Made by a program: the position numbers and the translations under genes. Shown here piece after piece: positions 24,625-32,376 of a stretch of 61,688 bases of DNA. Position 1 is the stretch's first letter; the number at the start of each line of letters is the position of its first letter. Below the pieces are notes generated by a model, which saw only the letters and a list, made by a program, of their open reading frames with translations, searched no databases and had not been told where the DNA came from. The stretch is from positions 1 to 61,688 of the forward strand of contig JANWWA010000004.1 of the NCBI GenBank assembly GCA_025056565.1. Direction: 5' to 3'. This DNA is from Chloroherpetonaceae bacterium (GTDB taxonomy: Bacteria; Bacteroidota; Chlorobiia; Chlorobiales; Thermochlorobacteraceae).

Positions 24625-25989
24625 TCATTCTCGTGGCTTTTCCGACTCGCGCCACTCAAAGCCGGGCAGGTTCAAATCTTTGCGGAACAAAAGCCGCTCT
24701 GGATACTGCTCGCCTTCCACGTCGCCACGAATTCGAATGCGGCGTACTCGGTTGTTCTCAAAGTAGATGTTGATTTCATCGCCGCTTGAGGCATTAGCGC
24801 CACGCGGCTTGGTGCCATCGTAAGTGTAATACAAACTGCGTGCTTGCTTATAGACATCGGCTTGGCGCACACGGGCACTGTCGTCGAATCGAATCACCAT
24901 ATCTACACCAGAGACTTGGCTATACTTTAAGCCTGTTTTATCCAGTGAATCTTTCGATGCCAGAAAGGCATTGCGATAAACATAGACAGTTTCAATGCGA
25001 AGGCGTTTGTTGCGCTCCCTAAGCTGCACCACGATTGAGTCGCCTGTAAGCTGAGAGCGCTCGAACCAGACAATTGGGCGACCGTAGAGCAAGATTTTTT
25101 GGTCTTTCAGACGATAGGTGGCGTGTCGTGCGCGAGCGTAGAGGTCTGTGCCCCAGCGAATGCGCACGCTATCTTTCATCTCTATGCGCTGCACGCTATC
25201 TTTCTCACCACGATGCGAGTCCATTCGCGCGGCACGAATGAACAGCGTATCCACTTTGCCGCCTTGTGTCGTGTCAATTTTGGTGAGCAGTGGCTGCCCC
25301 ACAATGAAGCTATATCCACGTGCGTGGAAGTGCTCAGCGTAGTCACCTGTGATGAGTGTATTATCGGCTAAGTTCATCAGGCGCACCTTGCGAAAGACCA
25401 GTGAGCGGGCTTCATCACGTAAATACACAAGGCTATCGCAGAAAACCATGTTCACGCTATCTTTAAGCGAGACATTCCCGCTAAAAACAGCACGGCGCTC
25501 GTTGCTGAAATAAAGTCCAGAGTCGCTTCTGAGCAAAACACGCTGGTCAAAGAGCGTAACATCTTTCTTCAATTCTGACCGCCGCTCATCGGGAAAGTAG
25601 AAGCCTTCGTAGCCTGTAATCACGACCGTATCGCGCACGATTTTGACATTGCCAACCACACGAATTTTGCGTGAAGTGAGGTATTGCGTCGCTGTGTCGC
25701 ACTCAACGGTTGTGGTGCTTTCGCGAAAGAGCACATTCCCAATAGCAGAACGAATTTCCTCAAGCACGGGCGGCATGCGCGTAGTATCCAAAATCTCGCC
25801 ACCATAAACTTCATTAGCACGTTCCAAGATGACGGTTACCAACTTAACGGTATCAGTACTGCTTGGCTTTTGGCTCGGCAACTTCGTTTGACCAAATAGT
25901 GGCAGCGCCAGACTGAGCCAACAGACCCACCCAATCCCTGCAAGAATCCAGCGTAAAGTGCTATCTTTGTAGTTCGAACACTTAACCAC
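24625..25989 (-). CDS. OstA/LptA-like outer-membrane biogenesis protein
   Basis: 454 residues from a GTG at 25989. The frame is open further upstream, but that part overlaps wecB on the other strand and is not protein-like. A signal peptide (TLRWILAGIGWVCWLSLALPLFGQ) directs export. The mature region is built of repeated beta strands such as VGNVKIVRDTVVITGYEGFYFPDERRSEL and GNVSLKDSVNMVFCDSLVY, the OstA/LptA jellyroll seen in LPS transport proteins of Bacteroidota. It probably forms part of the periplasmic bridge carrying lipopolysaccharide. The exact start is uncertain. It heads the minus-strand flippase-glycosyltransferase group. Confidence 0.75.
   Translation of the reverse strand: MVKCSNYKDSTLRWILAGIGWVCWLSLALPLFGQTKLPSQKPSSTDTVKLVTVILERANEVYGGEILDTTRMPPVLEEIRSAIGNVLFRESTTTVECDTATQYLTSRKIRVVGNVKIVRDTVVITGYEGFYFPDERRSELKKDVTLFDQRVLLRSDSGLYFSNERRAVFSGNVSLKDSVNMVFCDSLVYLRDEARSLVFRKVRLMNLADNTLITGDYAEHFHARGYSFIVGQPLLTKIDTTQGGKVDTLFIRAARMDSHRGEKDSVQRIEMKDSVRIRWGTDLYARARHATYRLKDQKILLYGRPIVWFERSQLTGDSIVVQLRERNKRLRIETVYVYRNAFLASKDSLDKTGLKYSQVSGVDMVIRFDDSARVRQADVYKQARSLYYTYDGTKPRGANASSGDEINIYFENNRVRRIRIRGDVEGEQYPERLLFRKDLNLPGFEWRESEKPRE
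25962..25969 (+). promoter_or_regulatory. Possible Bacteroidota-type -7 element for wecB
   Basis: TATCTTTG is an exact match to the TAnnTTTG -7 consensus, 38 bases before the wecB start. No TTG is visible at the -33 position. Similar TATCTT sequences precede argR and one TPR kinase gene. Confidence 0.35.
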
Positions 25990-26007
25990 TAAAACTGATT
26001 TATCCAC

Positions 26008-27111
26008 TTGCGGAAACTCATTTTGGTTGCAGGCGCACGACCGAACTTTATGAAAATTGCGCCAATCCATCGAGAACTGCAAAAGTGCCAAAACTATCAA
26101 TCGATTATTCTGCATACAGGTCAGCACTACGACGAAAAAATGTCCAAGGTGTTCTTTCAAGACCTTGAACTGCCTGAACCGAACATTTACTTAGGCGTTG
26201 GCTCTGGCTCGCACGCTGAGCAGACGGCAAAAATAATGGTCGAGTTTGAGAAAGTCTTGGAGAGGGAAGTGCCCGATATGGTAATTGTGGTGGGCGATGT
26301 CAACTCAACGCTGGCATGCTCAATTGTAGCTGCAAAAATGCTGGTGCCTGTTGCACACGTGGAAGCTGGCTTACGCAGCGGTGACCGCACGATGCCTGAG
26401 GAAATCAACCGTATTGTAACGGATAGCATCTCTGATGTGCTCTTTGTGAGCGAACCCTCTGGTTTGCATAATCTTATCAAAGAGGGTGTGCCCGAAGAGA
26501 AGATTTTCTACGTGGGCAATGTGATGATTGACAGTCTCGTGCAGCAGATGCCGAAAGCCAATCAATCGAAGGTGCTGGAAACGCTGGGACTCAAGCCAAA
26601 GACTTATACGCTGGTAACGCTGCATCGCCCTAGCAATGTGGATGAAAAAGAAAGCCTCGAGAAAATTTTGCGCATCTTCGAGACTATTGCCAAAAAATCT
26701 AAAATTGTCTTCCCTATTCATCCACGCACGCAGAAAATGCTTGAAACCTTTGGCTTGATGGAAAAAGCAAAGTCAATTGAAGGGTTGCTCCTAATTGAGC
26801 CGCAAGGCTACATTGAATTTTTGAAGCTGATGAAAGAAGCCCAGCTAGTGATTACGGACTCAGGCGGGGTGCAGGAAGAGACAACCGTATTAGGCGTGCC
26901 GTGCCTTACAATGCGAGAAAATACCGAGCGCCCGATTACAATTGAAGTAGGCACTAATCGCTTGGTGGGCACCGATGAAAAAGAAGTCTGCCAAGTAGCG
27001 CTGGAAACCCTCAGTGGCAAGGTCAAGCGCAGTAAAATTCCAGAGAAGTGGGATGGGCGCGCTGCTGAGCGAATTGTGCAGCACCTCAACGAAATTTTCA
27101 AGACTTGGTAA
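26008..27111 (+). CDS. wecB: UDP-N-acetylglucosamine 2-epimerase (non-hydrolysing)
   Basis: 367 residues, full length. Key segments are VAGARPNFMKIAPIHREL, LHTGQHYD, VVGDVNSTLACSI, HVEAGLRSGDRTMPEEINRIVTD, TLHRPSNVD, FPIHPRTQ, ITDSGGVQEE and MRENTERPITIEVGTN. It interconverts UDP-GlcNAc and UDP-ManNAc in the cytoplasm, supplying ManNAc-derived sugars for surface polysaccharide. The start codon is TTG at 26008, giving MRKLILVAGARPNF; no ATG or GTG fits. It diverges from the OstA-like gene with only about 18 bases between the starts. Confidence 0.96.
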   Translation: MRKLILVAGARPNFMKIAPIHRELQKCQNYQSIILHTGQHYDEKMSKVFFQDLELPEPNIYLGVGSGSHAEQTAKIMVEFEKVLEREVPDMVIVVGDVNSTLACSIVAAKMLVPVAHVEAGLRSGDRTMPEEINRIVTDSISDVLFVSEPSGLHNLIKEGVPEEKIFYVGNVMIDSLVQQMPKANQSKVLETLGLKPKTYTLVTLHRPSNVDEKESLEKILRIFETIAKKSKIVFPIHPRTQKMLETFGLMEKAKSIEGLLLIEPQGYIEFLKLMKEAQLVITDSGGVQEETTVLGVPCLTMRENTERPITIEVGTNRLVGTDEKEVCQVALETLSGKVKRSKIPEKWDGRAAERIVQHLNEIFKTW

Positions 27112-27170
27112 TACTCTGATTGCACGCCTCTGGTGAAGGGAAGAAAACGGTGCAGGGGTGTAGCAGGTAG

Positions 27171-27187
27171 GCCACGATTGGCGTGGC
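27171..27187. terminator. Small hairpin between converging genes
   Basis: GCCACG and CGTGGC flank a five-base loop between the ends of wecB and the histidine kinase gene. No T-run follows on either strand, so termination activity is uncertain. Confidence 0.25.
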
Positions 27188-27189
27188 AG

Positions 27190-28362
27190 CTAAAGATGGC
27201 GCTTGAGCTTAATGCGAAATGTGGTGCCTTTGCCAACTGCGGTATCCTTGAGTAGAAGTTTGCCGCCGTGATAATCTTCCACGATGCGTTTGGCGAGCGT
27301 CAGACCAAGACCCCAGCCGCGCGGCTTGGTGCTAAATCCCGGACGAAAAATGTCGGCGCGCAAGTGAGGCTCAATGCCTTTGCCCGTGTCGTGCACATCT
27401 ACCACCACATAGTTGCCCTCAGTAGAAATGACAGCGGAAATCGTGCCACTCTTGCGCTCAATTGCATCGAGGCTGTTCTTGACAAGATTTTCAAACACCC
27501 ACTCCATCAGCTCTCGATTGATCGGCACGGACAAATCAGTTTCGCCAGAAAGCTCCATTGAAACGCTTTTGCCCATCTGTGGCAAGCGAGCGCGGTAGTA
27601 GTCAAAAATCGTCTCAATCACGCTGGCAAGATTTTCAGGCAAGAGAGTGGCTTTGGAGCCGATTTTCGAAAAGCGCGTCGCCACGCGGTTCAAGCGATTG
27701 ATATCCGTTTGCATTTCAAAAATAATTTGTGCCTGTCGCTCAGGGTGGTCGCTGGAAGTTTTCAGAAGTTCCAGCCAACCCATTAGTGAAGAAATCGGTG
27801 TGCCGAGTTGATGTGCCGTTTCTTTTGCCATTCCGACCCAAATGCTGGAGACCTCCGTGCGACGAATGTAGCTGAAAGTGAAATAGGCGATTAAGATAAA
27901 AGTGCCAACACCGATGCCTAAAAGAATCGGCGCAAGCTGCAAGGCTTTCACAAGGTCGGAATCGCCGTAGTGGACATACTGCACCGTGTTGGAATCCAGC
28001 CACACTTCCACTGGTGGATACTCTTTATCCAGTGCAGCAATGCGCTGACGCAGGTAAGCCAGTTGTGCCTCTTTCGAGAGCGTGGTATCGACTTTGACAT
28101 TGCGCCAAGTCAGCGGGTTCATTGCGCTGTCGGAGAGAATGGCGGGAAAATCAATCACGCTAACAATCTCTGTGAAGAGAAACGACACATCGGTAGGATT
28201 GTCCGTGCTGACCAGTAGCCGGAGCGACTTCACCCAAAGGTCAACTTTCTGGCGCTGCTGTTCACGAACTTTGCTGATAAGTTGCTGTGTAAAGAAAAAG
28301 ACGGCAATAGCCCCAACGACTGCAATCAAAATAAATGCGCCCTTGAGCGTCGTGCTACGCAT
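27190..28362 (-). CDS. Membrane sensor histidine kinase
   Basis: 390 residues. Two membrane segments (about residues 8-28 and 143-163) enclose a periplasmic domain of about 110 residues with no recognised fold. The kinase core has the phospho-acceptor H-box AKETAHQLGTPISSLMGWL, the N-box VFENLVKNSLDAI, the DTGKGI box and GWGLGLTLAKRIVEDYHGG. It autophosphorylates on His; no response regulator gene is adjacent, so it may be an orphan or act with a distant partner. It is the last gene of a tight minus-strand operon after the polysaccharide deacetylase (5-base gap). Confidence 0.93.
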   Translation of the reverse strand: MRSTTLKGAFILIAVVGAIAVFFFTQQLISKVREQQRQKVDLWVKSLRLLVSTDNPTDVSFLFTEIVSVIDFPAILSDSAMNPLTWRNVKVDTTLSKEAQLAYLRQRIAALDKEYPPVEVWLDSNTVQYVHYGDSDLVKALQLAPILLGIGVGTFILIAYFTFSYIRRTEVSSIWVGMAKETAHQLGTPISSLMGWLELLKTSSDHPERQAQIIFEMQTDINRLNRVATRFSKIGSKATLLPENLASVIETIFDYYRARLPQMGKSVSMELSGETDLSVPINRELMEWVFENLVKNSLDAIERKSGTISAVISTEGNYVVVDVHDTGKGIEPHLRADIFRPGFSTKPRGWGLGLTLAKRIVEDYHGGKLLLKDTAVGKGTTFRIKLKRHL

Positions 28363-28367
28363 CGTGC

Positions 28368-29177
28368 TTAGGCTTTTCCGTGTTCAACTTTGGCGATAAA
28401 AGTTTGCAGGGAATCGTCTCCTGAGATGCCGATGCGAGTAATTTCATACAGGTCGCGCAAGGGTAGCGTGTTGGCAATGCCTTTGATGCGCGCTGCACAG
28501 ACAAAGCCGGATGCACGAAGCCATTCCTTGATTTGGCGACGCTGCAAGATGTTTTTAGGCAATCCGCCGAAGGGATAGGCAAACACAGGCGAATACGGAA
28601 AGCCACTTTCAGCCGCAACCGCAGCGGCTTGGCTAATATCTTGGCGAACTTCGTTCATTGAAAGCGAGCGATAATCTCGATGCTGATGTGAGTGCACGCC
28701 AAACTCCACAAGGTCGGTCATCTGACGCATGGTCTCGTATGACATAAGCGGCTCGTTGCCGCCGTCCCAAATATTCGTTTTGCCGACAAGCCCCACAGGC
28801 ACAAAAATTGTTGCCTTGAAACCAAATTGTTTAAGAAGGGGATAGGCTAACTCAAAGTTGTTTTGATAGTTGTCGTCGAAGCTAATAATGATAGGCTTCT
28901 CTGGCAGCGGCACTTGCGCTTGATGATGGGCAGCAAGTTCGGCAAATGAAATCGGTGTATAGTGATGAGCTTGCAACCACTGAAGTTGAGCTGCAAACTG
29001 GTCTTGTCTGACCGTCAGCGAGTCTTGCGTGTGCAGAGAAAGTTTGTGATACATCAGGACAACGAGTGTATGCGGCAGAGTGGTAGGACGTGTGCGCCAA
29101 ATGCGAAAGACGCTTTTGCCCAGTGCGATGATGCTTGTCAGTGCAGGTTTATGCACTTGCGCAGTTGCCATGTCCAT
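28368..29177 (-). CDS. Polysaccharide deacetylase (NodB homology)
   Basis: 269 residues. The NodB domain carries metal-site motif 1 in PIIISFDDNYQNN, motif 2 in FGVHSHQHRDYR (HSHxxH), and motif 3 in FAYPFGGLPK. It likely removes acetyl groups from a surface polysaccharide or peptidoglycan, with zinc or another divalent metal. No classical signal peptide is visible, although VVLMYHKLS marks the usual family start. It lies 3 bases after the ABC exporter gene and 5 bases before the kinase gene, so export, modification and signalling genes are cotranscribed. Confidence 0.9.
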   Translation of the reverse strand: MDMATAQVHKPALTSIIALGKSVFRIWRTRPTTLPHTLVVLMYHKLSLHTQDSLTVRQDQFAAQLQWLQAHHYTPISFAELAAHHQAQVPLPEKPIIISFDDNYQNNFELAYPLLKQFGFKATIFVPVGLVGKTNIWDGGNEPLMSYETMRQMTDLVEFGVHSHQHRDYRSLSMNEVRQDISQAAAVAAESGFPYSPVFAYPFGGLPKNILQRRQIKEWLRASGFVCAARIKGIANTLPLRDLYEITRIGISGDDSLQTFIAKVEHGKA

Positions 29178-29180
29178 TTG

Positions 29181-30932
29181 TTAATCCAGCTGCGAAATTT
29201 CCTCTTCCAACAGTTGCTTGCGATACAGGGCAGCATAGATGCCATCTTGCGCCAGCAGTTCAGCGTGAGTGCCACACTCCACAATCTTGCCCTCATCTAA
29301 CACAATAATCATATCTGCGTTTTTCACCGTCGAGATGCGATGGCTAATGAGAATGAGCGTCATAGATGCCGCTGCAGTTTGCAAGCGGCGTAGAATGGTG
29401 TCTTCGGTGTAGGTATCCACAGCGGAGAGCGCGTCATCTAAGACCAAAATTTTAGGCTGACGCAGAAGGGCACGGGCGATGGCGGCACGCTGTTTTTGAC
29501 CGCCTGAGAGCGTGATGCCGCGCTCCCCGACGAGTGTGTCGTAGCCCGCAGGAAAGTGGGCAATATCTTCTTCCAAAGCAGCAACCCATGCAGCGCTGTG
29601 AATTTGTGCCTCGCTGGCATCTGGTGCACCGAAGGCAAGATTGTGGCGAATGGTGTCAGAGAAAAGGAAATGGTCTTGTGGCACAAAGCCAATCGCTTTG
29701 CGCAGCACAGAAAGTGGAATGGTGCGAAGCGGCTTGCCATCGATGAAAATCTCGCCTTCGGTGGGTTCGTAGAGACGTGCAAGCAAACTGACCAGTGTCG
29801 TTTTACCTGAGCCTGTAGCGCCTACAATCGCAAATTTGCTACCACGAGGAATACTAAAGGAAAGGTGGCGCAGTACCCATCGCTCTGGCGAAGAAGGATA
29901 AGCAAATGAGACATTGCGAAACTCAATATCACCTTCAAGGTGCGTGATGCGAAGATCTGTGTCAGCAGAATCAGCAATGTCAGGTTGAGTCGTCATTACA
30001 GCGTTAATGCGGGCTTGTGCAGCTGCAGCGCGCTGCACAATGTTGGTAACCCAGCCAATTGAAATCAGCGGCCAGCCTAGCGTAACGATATACATCAAAA
30101 ACTGCGTCATCTGGCCAAGTGTAACCGTGCCTTTGGTAACTTCTGTGCCACCGACCCAGATAACCAGCATGACTGAGAGTCCTAACAAGCTGGACATAAT
30201 TGGGTAAAAAAGTGCTTGCAAGCGAGCCAGTTTCAGGTTTTGCGTGAAGTAAGCCATACTAAGCGCCGCAAAAGCTTGCTGCTCGCTGTCTTCTCTGACA
30301 AATGCCTTCACAACACGAATACCTGCCAGATTTTCCTGCACTTTTGTCGTAAGTTCGCCATACTGTTGCTGCAAAACTTGGCTTTGATTGTGAATTGCTT
30401 TGCCCATTCGATACACAAGGTAGCTGAGAAGCGGAGCAGGTAGGAGGGCAAACAGCGTAAGCACAGGTGAAACGGTAAGCATTGCCGAGAGTGCAAACAC
30501 CAGCCGAAATGCAGTATTCAGCGAATACATTATGCCAGGCCCAAGATAGTTGCGCACCGCATTGAGGTCATTGGTGGCGCGGGACATTAGGTCGCCTGTG
30601 CTATGCTGCCTAAAAAAGTTCTGCGAAAGCGTTTGAAGGTGAGCGTAAAAGTCGTTCTTCAAGTCAAACTCAATTTTGCGAGACGCAACAATGATGAATT
30701 GCCTGACGAGGAACATAAAAAAGCCTGATAGCAACGAGCAGAGCAAGGCCAGAAGGATATTTTGTCCAACCTCACCTGCGTAAAACTCGCTGCGCATCGC
30801 ATCAATAGCACGCCCGACAAACTTCGGGGCGCTCATCATAAAGAAATTTGTAAGCAGAATGCAAAGCAAACCTGCAGCCAGCTCACGTCGGTAACGCCAT
30901 AGATAGGGATTTAGCCAGAGCAAACTTTTCAT
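29181..30932 (-). CDS. MsbA-type ABC exporter (fused membrane and ATPase domains)
   Basis: 583 residues, the half-transporter length. Six membrane helices (residues 1-310), with QNFFRQHSTGDLMSRATNDLNAVR in the coupling region, are followed by an ATPase domain: Walker A VGATGSGKTTL, signature LSGGQKQRAAIARAL, Walker B ILVLDDALSAVD and the H-loop ISHRIS. It would work as a homodimer exporting lipid, glycolipid or drug. The gene order TPR protein, exporter, deacetylase, kinase favours a cell-envelope substrate, but specificity cannot be read. It is separated from the TPR gene by 6 bases. Confidence 0.93.
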   Translation of the reverse strand: MKSLLWLNPYLWRYRRELAAGLLCILLTNFFMMSAPKFVGRAIDAMRSEFYAGEVGQNILLALLCSLLSGFFMFLVRQFIIVASRKIEFDLKNDFYAHLQTLSQNFFRQHSTGDLMSRATNDLNAVRNYLGPGIMYSLNTAFRLVFALSAMLTVSPVLTLFALLPAPLLSYLVYRMGKAIHNQSQVLQQQYGELTTKVQENLAGIRVVKAFVREDSEQQAFAALSMAYFTQNLKLARLQALFYPIMSSLLGLSVMLVIWVGGTEVTKGTVTLGQMTQFLMYIVTLGWPLISIGWVTNIVQRAAAAQARINAVMTTQPDIADSADTDLRITHLEGDIEFRNVSFAYPSSPERWVLRHLSFSIPRGSKFAIVGATGSGKTTLVSLLARLYEPTEGEIFIDGKPLRTIPLSVLRKAIGFVPQDHFLFSDTIRHNLAFGAPDASEAQIHSAAWVAALEEDIAHFPAGYDTLVGERGITLSGGQKQRAAIARALLRQPKILVLDDALSAVDTYTEDTILRRLQTAAASMTLILISHRISTVKNADMIIVLDEGKIVECGTHAELLAQDGIYAALYRKQLLEEEISQLD

Positions 30933-30938
30933 AGCTGA

Positions 30939-32297
30939 CTACGAAGTCGGTGATGAGGCAGCAGGGTTCTTCTTGGCAGAAAAAATGCTTTGAACCAACT
31001 TGTCATATTGTTCTTTGCCAAGCGTGTGTTCAAGGTTTCCCAAATGCTTGCGCACGGTGGTGCGATAGATGGAAGTCGTTTTGTCCAGAATGCTTTGTGC
31101 CGCAAGGTAGTATTTGAGAGCCTCTTTGTGTAGCCCGCGCTCTTCATAAACCTGCCCAGCATAAAGAAGCGACACCCCCATTCCGCGCAGGTTATTATTC
31201 TGTTTGAAGGATTCAAAGGCTTCACGATAGTGTTCAATAGCCTTAACGTGCAGACCAATATCTTCATACACCGTGCCAAGATTAAGCCGTGTGCCAGCCG
31301 AAGCATCCGAATTTTTTAGCTCCCGATTATGCGAAAGGCTGCGTGAGTAGTAGTCAATTGCCTTGTCAAACTCACCCAAGTCTTGGTAAAGTAAGCCAAT
31401 TTGATGTAGAAGCTCAGCGATGTGTTCAAGGTCACCGATTTTGATATACAGGGCTAAGCTATCGCGGTAGTGCTGTAAGGATTTTTCGTAGTAGCCCCAG
31501 ATGTGGAGAATGGCACCCAAGCGGTAAAGTGCCAGCGCACGGTGTGTGAGGTCGTCAGGCGTGCTGAGCAGCAGCAAAAGGTCGCTGTAGACCTCAAACG
31601 CTTTCTCGTATTGGCGGTCATCAAGATAGGCTTGGGCAAGAAGCAGCATTGTAGGAATTTGGTCTTGCGGCGTGGCTTTATAACGCTGGCGGATTTCTGC
31701 AATTTGCGACTCGAGAAGTTGCACGCGCTTCGCTCGTGCCTCAGCAGGTTCAACTGGGGCGGACGAAAAACCATACTCCAACTCTTTGGGCGGTTCGAGG
31801 TCTGACTTCAAGTCGATAAGACGCGAGCGAATACTGCGCCAGAAGTTTGGCGCATTGCGATAGGCAAGGTCGAGTAGAAAAGTCGGCAAGCAGAAGACAA
31901 ACACATAACTGTATTGATGAGCTTGATGAGCGAAAAGCTCGAGCAATTGGCAGAGATACTCTTCGCTCGGGGCATCTTTTGAAGAATCCGCATATGCGTT
32001 AATTACTACACAATCCAAGCGATGAGGAGGCTTAGAGAGATCTTTTTCAATTTGCTGGAAAATGTTTGGCTGACCGACAAGACTAACTTCTCGGGCAATA
32101 AGCTGTAGGCGCTCAGCAGCCTGAATAATCTGTCCAACAATTCTGATTCGCCACACAGGCGAGTTAATCTTCACAGCCCAAATCTTTGCTTCGCCAGCTT
32201 TTTTGGCTGCTTCAATGTCAGCAAAGATGTGCTGCAGGTGCTCTGCCGTCAAAAGCTGTCTCACACCACTTTCAAATTTGCAAAATGTTGGTTGCAA
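30939..32297 (-). CDS. TPR protein with STAND-like N-terminal domain lacking a P-loop
   Basis: 452 residues. The C-terminal 260 residues are about six tetratricopeptide repeats (QIGLLYQDLGEFDKAIDYYSRSL, LNLGTVYEDIGLHVKAIEHYREAF). The N-terminal 180 residues contain CLPTFLLDLAYRNAPNFWRSIRSRLIDL, which resembles the aPDFWswRs segment of STAND-type ATPase-TPR proteins. CVVINAYADS could stand for Walker B, but no Walker A is seen. So it may be a scaffold derived from a signalling ATPase. The start is TTG at 32297, preceded by GGAG with a short spacer; GTG at 32264 is an alternative. It heads the exporter-deacetylase-kinase operon. Confidence 0.75.
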   Translation of the reverse strand: MQPTFCKFESGVRQLLTAEHLQHIFADIEAAKKAGEAKIWAVKINSPVWRIRIVGQIIQAAERLQLIAREVSLVGQPNIFQQIEKDLSKPPHRLDCVVINAYADSSKDAPSEEYLCQLLELFAHQAHQYSYVFVFCLPTFLLDLAYRNAPNFWRSIRSRLIDLKSDLEPPKELEYGFSSAPVEPAEARAKRVQLLESQIAEIRQRYKATPQDQIPTMLLLAQAYLDDRQYEKAFEVYSDLLLLLSTPDDLTHRALALYRLGAILHIWGYYEKSLQHYRDSLALYIKIGDLEHIAELLHQIGLLYQDLGEFDKAIDYYSRSLSHNRELKNSDASAGTRLNLGTVYEDIGLHVKAIEHYREAFESFKQNNNLRGMGVSLLYAGQVYEERGLHKEALKYYLAAQSILDKTTSIYRTTVRKHLGNLEHTLGKEQYDKLVQSIFSAKKNPAASSPTS

Positions 32298-32305
32298 ATA
32301 GCTCC

Positions 32306-32340
32306 AAAAAAGAATGCACGCTGAAGCTCAACGTGCATTC
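32306..32340 (-). terminator. Rho-independent terminator after the multiheme cytochrome gene
   Basis: On the minus strand GAATGCACG and its perfect complement CGTGCATTC flank an 11-base loop and are followed by six T. It lies 37 bases after the cytochrome stop. The T-run directly abuts the GGAG ribosome binding site of the following TPR gene, so the site may act as a partial terminator controlling downstream expression. Confidence 0.85.
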
Positions 32341-32376
32341 AGGAAAATAGAGCTTTTTCGTTAAAAACCTTGTGGC

